Shown here one piece after another: positions 10,134 through 21,218 of a stretch of DNA of 58,000 nucleotides (within the stretch, counting starts at the first letter, position 1; every line of letters begins with the position of its first letter). A model generated the notes under the pieces. It was not told where the DNA came from, ran no database searches, and saw nothing but the letters and a program-made list of their open reading frames with translations. The position numbers and the translations under genes are program-made. Origin of the DNA: Adiantum capillus-veneris. Lineage: Eukaryota > Streptophyta > Polypodiopsida > Polypodiales > Pteridaceae. Location of the stretch: the NCBI GenBank assembly GCA_014529385.2, contig CM043950.1:66486935-66544934 (forward strand), read 5' to 3'.

Positions 10134-11420
10134 TCAGTTACAAGCTTTTACAAAAATACATCGCGAAAACGGAATGTCCTCACACAAAAAGCCCTTCTCT
10201 TTCCTAGAGCGAACAATCTTTTTAATGATTACAAAGAGATATTGCTTGGTATCTCTGAGATTAAGATACTCGTGAAGGTGACTAAGATGCCAGTCATTGT
10301 TCACTGTAATGTGGTGCACTGCATCATCGTGGAGATGTATTTACAGGTCAACTGATTCTCTAGCAGCAACCTCAGAGTCCAATGTCTCCCATTCTCCCAT
10401 CGTCAGCTTCCATCTTCTATAGGGAAAGACCATCGACAAGATTTGTTTCGCAATATGGTATCTGAACACCACCTTGTCAGCAACTACAGAGCACTTGATT
10501 CTATCTCCATGGTGGTTGACCACCTTAGTTTCCCATCCAGCTACAAGAAACCCCTTTGCAAGTCCACATTGTTGGTGTCCTGTGAACACTCTGTAGTTGA
10601 AATATAAACAGAAGCACATGAAGAGACATAAACCATGTTACCGTGGCTTTATCAGAACCATAGGTGCACTTCATTGCTGCTTGCACATCCACCCTAATTC
10701 TCCTTTTGGTTGCTGCGATCAAGGCACTGTCTGGCTTAGGCCATTTCAAACTCTCCAAGGTTGGCGAGTGAACTAGAGATAGATTACCATATCCATTTTG
10801 CCTAGGTGTGACATAAGTATGATCATTAAAAAAAAAATCATGTGAGGCAAGCTCAAAGGACTGACAACCAGCATAGAGCAATTTACCAAGCTCAGTGTGG
10901 ATGGCCTCAAAATTTCCTATGGACTCTATTGGATTGCACTCCACAAAATTGGATGAAAAAACATTTATAAACATGAAGAAAAAGAAATTGGAAATCTTAC
11001 AGTCATCAAAAGAAACACACAAGGCATAAATACTAAATAGATAACCGAAAAACTTGCAAGAGGAGTAGAAATTACAATTTGCAGGAAACCTCGATGGAGC
11101 CATTGATGTCTCTAGCTTCAGTTATGAAGCAACATACACATGCTGCACCTTCGCAAGTCTCTTGCCGTCTTGTGTTTGCTTGATTTCCATGATTCTTCCC
11201 TTCCAATGGTGTGCTTGAGAAGCCATGTGCTCCTTGAGACCTTGTGTGCACCTCTTGAGCTGGGCTGCATTGTCACCCACATCGTTCATTTTAACTCCAT
11301 CGTCACCCAATATCCATTATTGTCTTGTACATTTCTGCATGAAATGGAGTCAATGACACTCCTAGGTAGTCCAGTACCTGATGATGCCATGTGAAATAGT
11401 GGCACAACCTGCACACGAAC
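10134..11420 (-). pseudogene. Gene 4 of element A: unknown multi-exon protein
   Basis: Minus-strand exons can be followed from about 11420 (NVQDNNGYWVTMELK, then NDVGDNA-QLKRC-QGLKEH) through SRFPANC. A presumed intron (about 10970-11075) follows, then FEAIH-ELGKLLYAGCQS and WPKPDSALI-ATKRR. A 51-bp GT-AG intron (10591-10641) precedes FTGHQQCGLAKGFLVAGWE. The last exon ends in KACN at 10134 in the consensus, but A has TAA where B has CAA (near 10342). A has also lost the AG acceptor of the larger intron, which B keeps. I recognise no domain. The gene lies next to gene 3 on the same strand. Confidence 0.55.
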
Positions 11421-12137
11421 ACTTATGATTAGACATTGCACATCCATGTTCTCAGCTGTATAAAGAGCAAGAATCTTGATGGTACACAAAGGTGAAGGAT
11501 GCCACTTACTGCTATAGTGCTACACCTGCTTGTTGACTTAATGTGGAAGAAATGTTGCAAAGCTTGAGAGGGAAGTAGATCCTCTCTAGAGAGCTTAATG
11601 GAGAAGGAGCAAGAAACCTGTTGAGGAAAGAAAGAGGGATGATGTAGCAGAAGGATATGTTGTATACTTCAGCTTTAGCTAGAGGTGTTTAGTGAAGCCC
11701 ATGGAGTAATTGAGAGCTTCAGTTTGAGGAGAATGTAGCCCTCAAGAATGCAGTAATCTTGAGGAGGGAAAGGAGGTTCAACAGAGCTTTTGGGAGGGAA
11801 AACTGAAAGGAAGGAAAGAGAAACAAGGTGAAGTGAAGATAAGTGAGAGATGGTATAGTAGAGAGATAGGGAGGGAATTATCATCACGTTTTTGGAGGGG
11901 ACCCATTTTAGGAGATGGGGGGGGAGAAACTAGCAGCTAGTAGAGAGAGAAAGGATTGGTTTTTACTCAACTATTTAGAGAAAAGTTCATTTTTTGGAAT
12001 TTAAAGAGATTTTCTCTTTGTATTTTATAAAAAAGTACAAGTTTAACCACTTATTTTTAGGCCCTGCCATACCCACCATTTTAGTCCACATGGCATCCAC
12101 CCATTTGTCCCTTCCATAAACTCCTTTTTAATCCCAT
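11421..12137. other. Element A right non-coding region
   Basis: This stretch between gene 4 and the right TIR is purine-rich and matches 24380-25075 in copy B. I see no conserved ORF. A TATA-like TATAAAA on the minus strand near 12020-12030 (also in B near 24960-24975) could belong to the gene 4 promoter, but it is far from the first recognisable exon. Confidence 0.5.
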
Positions 12138-12180
12138 GGCAAATAAAGAGGCCCCCTTAGACCCCATTCCCTTCCTAATG
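12138..12180 (-). repeat. Right terminal inverted repeat of element A
   Basis: Imperfect reverse complement of 3146-3188, ending CTTCCTAATG. The next base, 12181, resumes the composite at TCTAAGTAC, which aligns with 32897 in copy 2. That alignment fixes the element's end to the base. Confidence 0.88.
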
Positions 12181-15100
12181 TCTAAGTACTTTCAGCAGCA
12201 TGTGCAATACAATCCACTTCATGATGACATTCCTCACAATTACCACAGGGAAGATCCAGTCACAATTCACCATGAAGGTAACCATCGGATGAGAGAATAT
12301 TGGTCTATGATGAAAAGAGAGAGCCGTAGGAGACAAGTAGAAAGTGATTCAAGGTCAATAGAAGATGTGAATTAGGTTTGCATGAAAGTCTCAAAATACT
12401 GGCAGGAAGCAACAAAAGGCATGGCTTGAGATGCTAAGAAAAACGCCTTTCAATGTCTTCTAGGACTGCCAGCTTTTAGACGTTTGCATCATGCATATGA
12501 GAAGTCAATACTATCCAATATTCGAGGCACAATTACTAAAGTCAAAGTATCCATGTATGAAGTGGAGATGAAGATTAAAAGAGTTGTCTGCATGATGTTG
12601 GTGAATAGTGAAGGAAATCCATCATGGTCTATTAGCAACTCCAAGATGGCCAGATTTACTGGATTGCATCGGCAAAACTTTGCAGCAGCCAATTTGCGGT
12701 TAAAACAGGTTGAGGCTGGTGCATTTCCTTTGCAATTATGTAGTCGTCAACTACCTCAAAGTTCCACCATCACACAGGCAACAAAAGACCTTGTTTTTTC
12801 CTTTTGGCAAACAGAGACAAGAGTGTCGCCAAACAAAAAAGATATGTGTCGAAAACGATTGGGCAGAAAATCTTACATAAAGCATCCAATACATTTGCTT
12901 GATGATTCACATGCATGCTCCTAAAGTTTCACAGGTAAGAACTTTGGATGTAGAGAAAAGTCATAGAGTTCCTTTCAAAGGTACTCATGGAAGTACCATG
13001 ATAGTAAATAGGCTCTTTAGGTACTCTTGATCTTTGAAAGAGTCTAGAATACCTTGCAAAGGTAGTCTTGAAAGTACCATGCGAGTCTAAAGGGGTTCTC
13101 TAAGTACTTTGGAGGAAGAAAAAGTTCATAGAGTTCCTTTCAAAGGTAGTCATGGAAGTACGGTGACAGTAAAGAGGGTCTTTAGGTACTCTGGATCTTT
13201 GAAAGATTCTAGAATACCTTGCAAAGGTAGTCTTGAAAGTACCATAGAGTTCTTTTCAAAGGTAGTTATTTACCATGAGAGTGAAGAGGTTCTCTAGGAA
13301 CTTTGGAGGTAGAGAAAAGTCATAGAGTTCCTTTCAAAGGTAGTCATGGAAGTACCATGATAGTATAAAGGCTCTTTAGGTACTTTGGATCTTTGAAAGA
13401 GTCTAGAATACGTTGCAAAGGTAGTCTTTAAAGTACCACACGAGTTTGAATGGGTTTTCTAGGTACTTTGGAGGTAGAAAAATTTCATAGAGTTCCTTTC
13501 AAAGGTAGTCATGGAAGTACCATGAGAGTAAAGAGGCTCTTTAGGTACTCTCGATCTTTGAAAGAGTGTAGAATACCTTGCAAAGGTAGTCTTGAAAGTC
13601 CCATAGAGTTCTTTTCAAAGGTAGTCACGGAAGTACCATGACATTAAAGAGGTTCTCTAGGTACTTTGGAGGTAGAAAAAACTCATTGAATACCTCACAG
13701 AGCTTTTACTTTGATGGGTTTTACTTTGAAAAAAGACTGAGCCTCTGATGGGTTTTATTTTTCCTTGCACTTGGAGAGCTTTACAGTAGATTCCAAATGC
13801 AAAATCCACACATCAAGATCTCACTTAGATGTTTTGAGGGATTGAAACCTTGGTTTTTTTGTAAGTTGAAGGACCGTTACACGTGCTACTGTATTGCTCA
13901 TATGCAGATGATATATCTCAAGGAAGCGTTCAACCACATGAGACACAGTAAGACATGCATGCACGGTGATGGGTGTGGCTGCATGTGTGCTATATGCTTG
14001 CCAAAAGAGACTCCAAGTAAGTGTGAAGATGCCACGTACACATACACTAGCGTAAGCACATTGACTGAAAGTGTGTTATGTGCAAAACCAATGGACTCCG
14101 CATTTCATAAGTTGCCTTGCTTGAAGGGAGAATGTCCTCAATGTGGGTCAAAGAGATTAATGCTTTGTCCAAACAAAACACTTGAAAGTGCAGTCCAAAT
14201 TTTTGTTAAGGTGTTTGAAGACGTTGCCTCAACCCATTCTCAAGGCAAGAAGCACAAGGATCTTTTGGTGAAGGAAATGGGATGCAAGGATTTCAAATCT
14301 TTTCTTCAAAAGCATCTGACCACTTACATCCTACACAATTTTATTGCCCGTTGGCAATCTCAGCAGTTCAAAGATTGCATTCATAGGCTTCCTAGAGATG
14401 TAGTGGTCTTTGTTATTGACTTTGAGGAAAATTACTCATTTAAGGAGCAAAACAAAATCCAGTCAATACATTGGTACTCTTCACAAGTCACCATCTTGGT
14501 GCACATTACATACATTCGAGATGAGAAATAACAGGTGTTAACATATACATATTTTTACATTTCTGATGACAAAGATCATGACACGCTCTTTGTGAGACAT
14601 TGCTTGCAATTGCATAGTGTTTGCTTCAAAATCAGGGATTCAACTTCTTGAAGCGGCACTGGTGTGGTCAGATGGATGTGTTGCTCAATCCAAGTCATCT
14701 AGACCATTCTTCTTAGTGTTAAGGTATGCCATGTTTTATTCCACCTCTTATGAGAAGTTTCGAAAAATTTGTTTCTGCCCAGCATTGAAGGCGGATCATT
14801 GTTTTAGGTACTACGTATTGACTGGCATTGAAATGCTGTGGAGTTTCTTTGTCTCGGGCCACGGCAAAGGGGAGCATGATGGGGTAGGGGTAATTGTTAA
14901 GAGGGATTTAACACGAGTAGTTAAAGCCTGATGCATGGCACATGAAATGTGCCAAGGATGTTGTTGACTTCTTGAAGCATAAATTTAATGATGAAGTGGT
15001 CACACAAGGGTGAATTAGAATTTTTGAGAGGTCAAATCAATTGAGGTGCCAAGGGAGAAGAAGTGGAATTGCAAGCGAGTTGAAGGATCACGATCAATAC

Positions 15101-15470
15101 ACTGTGTCAACGGATACTCCAAGAGTGACAATAGTGCACTCCGTTGCAGACTTCTCTCTTGTTTTTGTGAATTTTGTATGTCCTAGCATTGGAGGTGATG
15201 CTTGAACAAGACACATGTTGAGAACTAGGAGTATCTAACCCTTGAGGCATTGGATGGTGACAATGCAGAAAGTGAAGATTTCAGCGATGATGATGAAGGA
15301 TCATATTTGCCGATGTATGGTGGGCACCATGATACAATTAGTGATGCTCTATGCATCGGTGATACCTTTGCCACCAATGCCAATGAAGATGGAGCTGACT
15401 TCTACCTTTTGAGGTGCTCAAAGAAGAAAGGCTCAAGGGATTAAGAGAGACATGGTTGGACTTTTTAATG
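12181..15470 (+). pseudogene. DDE transposase-like gene of composite copy 1 (FEENYSF/HGKGEHDG type)
   Basis: Reading through several stops, the plus strand encodes an N-terminal region (HEGNHRMREYW, CLLG-PAFRRLH) and SPNKKDMCRKRLGRK. After an inserted tandem array come a Cys/His-rich region (YTCYCIAHMQM, CGCMCAIC, CPQCGSKR) and the core: VVFVIDFEENYSF with a likely first Asp near 14418, VWSDGCVAQ with a second near 14671, and GHGKGEHDGVG near 14860. A C-terminal LSCF-EFC cysteine motif and an acidic SDDDEGS stretch follow. The motif order matches, from memory, an uncharacterised animal family. Element A splits its 5' part. Stops lie at 12373, 12430, 14529 and after 14931. Confidence 0.65.
12951..13700 (+). 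repeat. Dimeric tandem repeat array inside the DDE-like gene
   Basis: Units that start with TAGAGAAAAGTCATAGAG or a close relative recur at about 12951, 13118, 13311, 13476 and 13670. Spacing alternates at about 167 and 193 bp, giving a ~360-bp dimeric unit present twice. Copy 2 has one dimer (33675-34034). Each half repeats TTTCAAAGGTAGTCATGGAAG-type and CTTTAGGTACTC-type blocks. The array interrupts a protein otherwise continuous with the motifs on either side, so it is an intron or an insertion. Confidence 0.8.
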
Positions 15471-15510
15471 AGAAGAGGACTAAGTGGGTTGGTAAAGATT
15501 TGGGCAATAA

Positions 15511-15573
15511 TCAAAAGTTCCTGTGAAGGACTCTATTGGCTCCCACTCTCTTCCACTCTATTGGCAATAATCA
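15511..15573 (+). repeat. Filler DNA and duplicated GGCAATAATCA at the left junction of element B
   Basis: Bases 15511-15549 match 23865-23903, an internal part of element B itself, at 37 of 39 positions in the same orientation. The filler is bracketed by two copies of GGCAATAATCA (15503-15513 region and 15563-15573); the second runs straight into B. This looks like templated filler made during repair or aberrant insertion. Confidence 0.8.
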
Positions 15574-16009
15574 TAATTGGGTTTAGGAGGGCCTCTTTAT
15601 TTGGAAGTTTAAGGAAATGCTTAAAGCTTAAGCCAAGTTTGGACCAAGCCTAAAAGAGAGGGCAAAAAGGCCTATGCTAAGATTTTTAAAAATACCATTT
15701 GTATATTTGGTACTTTGAAAATAGGCTCTTTTAACGCAAAAGAGAGGTGGGTAACTGAATTTTAAAATGTCTTTTCCCCATCTCTCTCCTCTCTCTCACT
15801 TAGTTCTTGTTAAAAGAATCACTTTTCCGCCCCCTGCCAAAAAAGCAGATTTTGCATATTCTCTCACTATATTCTCTCTCTAAAATGTGAGCCAACTCTT
15901 TCTCTTTTCCCCCCCTTTTCTCTCTTATCACTGCCACCTCCCAATCATCAAGAGGACATTCTATGCTGCCTACATCTGATAGAAAGTGCAGATCCTCCAA
16001 GGCTGCAGA

Positions 16010-16012
<3 letters not shown>

Positions 16013-16095
<83 letters not shown>
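16013..16095. repeat. (CT)n tract ending in poly-C, leader of element B
   Basis: About 50 bp of (CT)n passes into ~30 C residues ahead of gene 1. It corresponds to 3686-3764 in element A. Confidence 0.9.
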
Positions 16096-16398
16096 ACTCC
16101 AGCTTCAGGTGAGAGTAATGGAGAACTCCATTACCTCTGTGTGTAGTTGCATATCTCTCTCTAAAGCTCTCATGATCAATATTTTGAATTCAAAGGAGAT
16201 TGAGCTACACTCCCTCTCTTTCTTCCCTCCACAACATAATCCTTTTCTACTATCTCTGAGTACCTTCCACTTTTCTCCTCCATAGCTAGCTTTCCCTGCT
16301 TGCAGCAGTCACCATTACACATTCTCTCACTATTTTTCTTGATTAGCTAGCAAAAATTTCATTCAATACTAATAGGCCAAAATGATATCGGTTAAATG

Positions 16399-19143
16399 CT
16401 GATTTGGACCAGGAGTACGCTACTATGCAACTTGGAACATAAAATCCCAATGATGCAGATCAGCTATGAAGCATTGGGTGCAAGGTAATCAACTTATGGG
16501 TTGATGGCCACATTTACCCAAGTGATCCAACGACTAATGCACCACTACCCTTTCGTAATGTCACTGAGCTTCTTCGTTTTATTGGAGATGGAAGAGACAG
16601 ACTGTTTGGCTACTGGTGGAGATTGTATTCAACTTTTATCAATGAAAGGGAAGCAAGTAAACATCTCTTGGCTGCCCATTCATCACTGCAAGAGAAGTCT
16701 GTGAAAGATCTACAGCAAGTTAGAGAGGAATCCAACAAGAAGATGAAGCAACTGAGAGATGGAAAATCTCAATGAAAAAGTACAACAAGAGAAAAAGAGC
16801 AGGAGCGTCGACTAGACAATTATGTTCAACTACAACACACTTCATGAAATATGCATTGGCGAATTGATCATCTCACACACATTCCCCACGGCTACCAGAT
16901 TCATAAGCGCAAGAGACAAGCGATGTCCTTGCTATCCTCAAGTGGTGGAGCTCGAAAGAAACGTGTCCATCAAACTCGGTAAGAATACTGATGCAAAATT
17001 CTGATTTTCTACATGTTTTGTAGGTTGGTGTAATGGAAATTCAATATGCAGAAACTTGGCTTGAATGATGATGGGAATTGATCCCAATGCTAAAAAAATC
17101 GGGCGTGCTTTGCTGCAGCATATCATCAAGCCAAAGGAGTTGGTTGAGCTACTAGATGATCCATCCAACACTAGCATTGCTAATGTTTTGTGGCAGAAGT
17201 ATTTCAGTGAGCTAAAGAGCATTGTGTCACCTCAAGAGATGATGGAGGTGTGTGACAACACATGAATAAGTTTTAAGGCCTATGAAGCTTTGTATAGAAG
17301 TGTCACACTTGGTCACCAGACAAAAGGTTTGTTTCGGTTTTTGCCAATGCCTTACAGTGTCAGTGTTGCAAAAAAGTGCGCCAATAATGATGTTGCAAGC
17401 TTGTTGGGCGAATTTCAGTATGTGGAGGATGACATGCCATTAGAACACAACAAATTCTTCCACTACAACGAGTTCAACAATGTGTATCCTGACTTGGTAA
17501 AGCTCCAAGAGTCAATGATAAGATATTATGGGTTGACACAAGAAGAGTGTGATGGGAAAGTGATAATTGTTATGAAGCTTGATGAGTGCCAAGTTGTTAA
17601 AGGTCAACAGCTCGAAAGTGTAAGTGTTACGTTGATGAGCAGGGCCTTGGTGGGTGTCGATGTGGAGTTAAATACCAACAAGAAGGGAAACACTTGTTTA
17701 GGTGTTCAGTCAGAGAAAAATACTCGGTGGCTGGCAGCTTTTCATCTCCCACATGAGACACATGAGACTCTGAAATGGTATTTCAATCACACAGCAATCG
17801 TTGATGTCATTTGACAATAGCAAGAAGGACAGAGATTGCATGTTTCAGGTCTTGGAACGTTCCAAGTTGAGTGGAATTTGGCAGGAGACTTGAAAAACTC
17901 AAGTGTATGTTAGGGTGAAAGCAAGGTGCAATAACCCTCTTTCCATGCATTTATTGCTGCCATAGTAAAGTCTCAATGGAACTGATGGCAAGGGTGCAAA
18001 GGCTAGCAAGTCGAAAGGTGGTAAGGGTAAGGGAAGCAAAGTTACAGTCAACTCTGCAAAAGGTGTACCCACTACACCAGTAGAGGGTAAAGCACTCCAA
18101 CAATGGTTTCAAGGTATCCTCAATTGTGACCAGCAAGTACCCCCTAATCAAAACATGATGATCCAAATTGGGATCCTATTCTTCCAATACCACTGATAAA
18201 TGTGCATGTGTGCACCCTTCATGGCCGTCTATGAATTCTTGACAAGTTGCTTATGCTCCATATTAATTACACTTGGAATATGGAGCATGCAGAAAAAAGA
18301 GAAGAGTGTATACGAGAACTTGAATCTATTCTATCGAGAATTGGTCTACATGGGGGTTGCATTTGAGCTATCAAAGGACAAGAAGGCATCTCGAAGTACA
18401 CAAGATTATCCTAATAAAGTATGTATGGGTGGTAGTAAAGCTAGACATTTGCTTTCAAACTATTCAGACTCCCAAAGTCCCAATAAGTCTCAATTGTGGA
18501 AAAAGGTGTGTGACATTACCACCTACAAAGGTAATAAAGCAACCCTAGGAATTAAGTGTGCTCATGTGTGGCAGTCTACTGATGATATTTTTTGTCTTCT
18601 TGAAAAGGCAAAGATAACCGATGATGAGATATCCACCCTAAAGTTTGTAGTCAATAGTTTTATAGCACAAATGGTGGATACTTGGGGGGAGACAAACATA
18701 ACACATTACATGGTGTGTTGAACATTTGATGTTTTCCATTTAAATACATTTGTATGCGAAACTAAATTTTGTTTTTTTTAAAAACACATTCTTTTTGCAC
18801 ATAGTGCATTTTTTCTCGACACTTATGGTTCATTAGGCATTTGGAGCAGCCAAGGAATGGAGCGCTCACACTATCAAGCAAAAGCAGTGTATTTTAAAAT
18901 ACATGACATGGAGGTGAAATAAAAAAGAGCAATGCCCTTCACGAGATGTTCAATTGGTTCTACAGAGTTTTAGCATGGAGAGAGAGAAAGAAGACAAGAG
19001 AACAAGGAAGTTTAAAATGTAGAATAGAAAAAGTGGTTAGCTTGAGACGATCACAATCATATCATGCTTCGAGTACAAAAGATCGATTCCGACGCTCGTT
19101 GGAGACAAGGCGACATGATGGCAAGCATTGGGTGGAAATTTAA
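16399..19143 (+). pseudogene. Gene 1 of element B: large DDE-like transposase, inactivated
   Basis: Same architecture as in A. Exon 1 contains the coiled-coil region. A 73-bp GT-AG intron is at 16979-17051. The core holds MKLDECQVVKG near 17572-17600. The C-terminal block includes LWKKVCDITTYKG and HITHYM (about 18705), then HILFAHSAFF and QGMERSHYQ, ending at a stop at 19141-19143 after KHWVEI. B preserves the last 65 codons that A loses to a stop. Defects include a TGA at 17263-17265, another at 17812, loss of a base in the W-LAGDLK region, and frame changes near 18150-18200. An intron between HYM and HILFA (about 18711-18785) lacks a proper AG acceptor in both A and B. Confidence 0.65.
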
Positions 19144-19310
19144 TTTCCTTTTGATACTAACCATTTCTATTGTAAACATGCATTGTCATGTAAAGTGATT
19201 TGTAAAGGCGACAATTATTAGTCCCATGGCTCAAGTTTCGTCTATTTTGGAGTCTTTTTTAATTTTGCGTGATTTTATTGAGTTTTCAAAAAAATTTAAA
19301 AGTTAAGTAC

Positions 19311-19318
19311 TATATAAG
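19311..19318 (+). promoter_or_regulatory. TATA box of the B histone gene
   Basis: TATATAAG lies ~92-99 bp upstream of the ATG at 19410. Counterparts are in A (7034) and C (25695). Confidence 0.55.
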
Positions 19319-19409
19319 TCAAAACTCATAACTTAAATTTCATTTTTTGTTTGCACATTTTAGAAGATCCTCTCAAGCCCAAATGTATAGCACTCATATC
19401 TTGCACAAC

Positions 19410-20605
19410 ATGGATGATACACAAGAGAACACCACCACACACAACGATCACACCACTTTCACTGACAACACTAGAAATCCACAACGATCACACCACTGTC
19501 ACTGACAACACTAAAAATCCACAACCAGCACCTCATACAGAATCCATCGCTTCAAATCCACAACCTCAACCACAAGAAGCTCCCCCAACCTTCAACTACA
19601 GAGGATCATAACACCATGCAACATATTTTTAGAGATCTCCAGCCACAACAACATGCGAATTGCATACCTCTGTCGGAGCTTGGACCATTTGCAGCTCTTA
19701 CAGACCAACACAAGAAACAGGACCTGGAGCTCAAGCAACGGAAGCAACTAGAGATCAAGCAACGACAACACCTGAAGCTCAAGCAACGACTGCACCTGAA
19801 GCTCAAGCAACCGCAACTACGCCGCAAAAATTTCCCCCACGAGTCAAACAAAGGGTGATCAAAGTAATACCCAATGATCCTATTTCAATAGCACGAGATG
19901 CCAAGAGGAGGAAGAGAACGAGAGAGTTAGAAAAGAAAGAGGCAGCAGATAGAAAAGCAGAGAAATTGTATGAAGAACAAAGAAGGCAGAGAGAGCAAGA
20001 AGAATGGCACAGAGCGGAGGCTGAGAGAGCCCACTTGGCTAAATTACAAGCACGAGCAGAGGCCGAGAGGAGAGAAGAAGAGGATAGAGCTCAGGCCGCC
20101 CAACAAGCCAAGGCTGGGAGCTCCAGACCTTCAAAAATTCCTCAGAGAGCAAAACAATGTGCGAAAAAGAAAAAGGACAAGCTAACACCTGAAGAGCAAC
20201 AAGCCCAAGAAGAGAGGAGGAAAAACTACAAAAATGACCCTCCTCAATGGGCCAGACAAGCGGATCCTCCACCACCGCCAACAACGCAGAAGAAACAGTG
20301 ATGGAAGCCCTGACACAATTGCTCTACGTGAGATCCAAAAATATCAAAAGAGCACGGAGCCAATAATACCAAAGGCAGCTTTCTCTCGGGTGGTAAGAGA
20401 AATTATGGGCGAATATTCAGATTCTGTGACACATATCCAACATGTGGCTCTTTTGGCTTTACAGGATGCTGCCGAGGACATTTTGGTGTAGTTGTTCCAA
20501 GATGGTATATCTTGTATGGTGCATGCAAAGAGAGTTACTCTAAAAAATATAGATCTAGCTCTAGCGCTCAATCTGAGGAATGAAGGGTGCCTCCATAAGA
20601 ACTAG
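19410..20605 (+). pseudogene. Gene 2 of element B: histone H3-fold (CENH3-like) protein with long tail
   Basis: The ATG at 19410 corresponds to 7135 in A. An out-of-frame ~41-bp tandem duplication (19448-19529) disrupts the N-terminus. From 19660 to 20301 one frame encodes a Gln/Thr-rich stretch, then ~120 residues of Lys/Arg/Glu/Gln-rich coiled-coil-like tail and a proline run. One extra base near 20300 shifts the frame into the histone fold (about 20317-20605): ALREIQKYQKSTE, FSRVVREI, ALQDAAEDILV, LFQD, HAKRVTL, and LALALNLRNEG, ending at TAG 20603-20605. A TAG at 20489-20491 replaces a residue between ILV and LFQD. B thus preserves alpha3, which A loses. HAKRV is a strong histone H3 signature. 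The nuclear, DNA-binding role is inferred from the fold. Confidence 0.85.
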
Positions 20606-20751
20606 TTTCCCCATGTAAACTCTGTTTATGAGATTTGTAATCTTTCGATATAATATAAACGACTTGATTTTCTACCATTCGGTGTAACTTTAATAGTTAA
20701 CTGTGTACTTTCTGTTGTTGAAGTATTTGAATTAATCAATTAGTTAAATTT

Positions 20752-21130
20752 CACCTCCTCGACCATCCAAGCACCCATCTGACGTGGGACGCCTACCGAT
20801 GAATAGTTTACAAAATGGAGCCTTTTTGGGTGCGTACGGAGGCCGTGGGACGACCAAAAGCCATGCCGATGACCAACGACACATAACAGACCAAAAAAAT
20901 GACCTGTGTGCCACGACGCGCATGGGACAGTTTTGACCAGGTCAAAACTTCCCCATGCACGCTCTGGCGCACATGGAATTTTTTTGGCCCGTTCCCGTTT
21001 TTTTGGTCATCAATATGGCTTTTGGTCGTCCCACGGCCTCCATACGCATCCAAAACGGCTTTGTTTCACAAAATATTCAACAGTAGGCGTCCCACGTCAG
21101 ACAGGCGTGGCTTGGATGGTCGAGGAGGTG
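20752..21130. mobile_element. Foldback/MITE-like element inside copy B
   Basis: The ~379-bp segment starts CACCTCCTCGACCATCCAAG and ends with its reverse complement. Inverted similarity extends ~130 bp inward on each side (GACGTGGGACGCCTAC, GGCCGTGGGACGACCAAAAG). It encodes nothing recognisable. It is absent from A at the matching site near 8450, where A instead has lost the gene 3 C-terminus. A clear target-site duplication could not be defined; TAAA flanks both sides. Confidence 0.8.
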
Positions 21131-21218
21131 TAAACACATTGAAGAAAACGATTTATTGGCCAATATGTGCAATAAAAAAAAAGTACATGAAGTGACAAAC
21201 AAAATACAAAAGACAAAA

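Larger units (their letters stand above)
3146..12180 (+). mobile_element. Histone-bearing TIR transposon, copy A
   Basis: The element is ~9.0 kb and begins CATTAGGAAG and ends CTTCCTAATG, with imperfect terminal inverted repeats of about 43 bp. It holds four genes: a transposase-like gene (+), a histone H3-fold gene (+), and two unknown genes (-). The unoccupied site is preserved in composite copy 2 at 32896/32897; comparing the two shows clean insertion with no obvious target-site duplication. Copy B (15572-25118) has the same ends and gene order. Every gene in A carries stops or frameshifts, so this copy is dead. The superfamily is not assigned. Confidence 0.85.
59..15517 (+). repeat. Composite repeat copy 1 (MULE remnant + DDE-like gene), carrying element A
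   Basis: This stretch is a direct copy of 29517-35550. The two align through the left flank, the MULE remnant, a spacer and the DDE-like gene. Copy 1 differs by an inversion of its MULE core (1741-2718), by the 9 kb element A inserted at 3146-12180, and by a second dimer in an internal tandem array. Both copies share MULE-inactivating changes, so the duplication happened after the MULE had died. The right end is cut off by filler and element B at 15511-15572. Confidence 0.85.

Noticed and set aside
3146-12180. Helitron or Maverick/giant-virus origin for the histone-bearing element
   Set aside because: The ends form clear TIRs rather than a TC...CTRR hairpin, and no polymerase, capsid or helicase is visible. 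A 9 kb four-gene TIR element does not fit either class.
3146-12180. CACTA (En/Spm) assignment from the CATTA terminus
   Set aside because: The ends are CATTA rather than CACTA, there is no 3-bp TSD, and the transposase motifs differ.
12951-13700. CRISPR-like repeat array
   Set aside because: Units are ~167-193 bp, adjoining and diverged, with no unique spacers, in a plant genome; a tandem satellite-type array fits better.
20899-21195. ORFs on both strands inside the MITE-like foldback
   Set aside because: They arise from the inverted repeat arms and match nothing.
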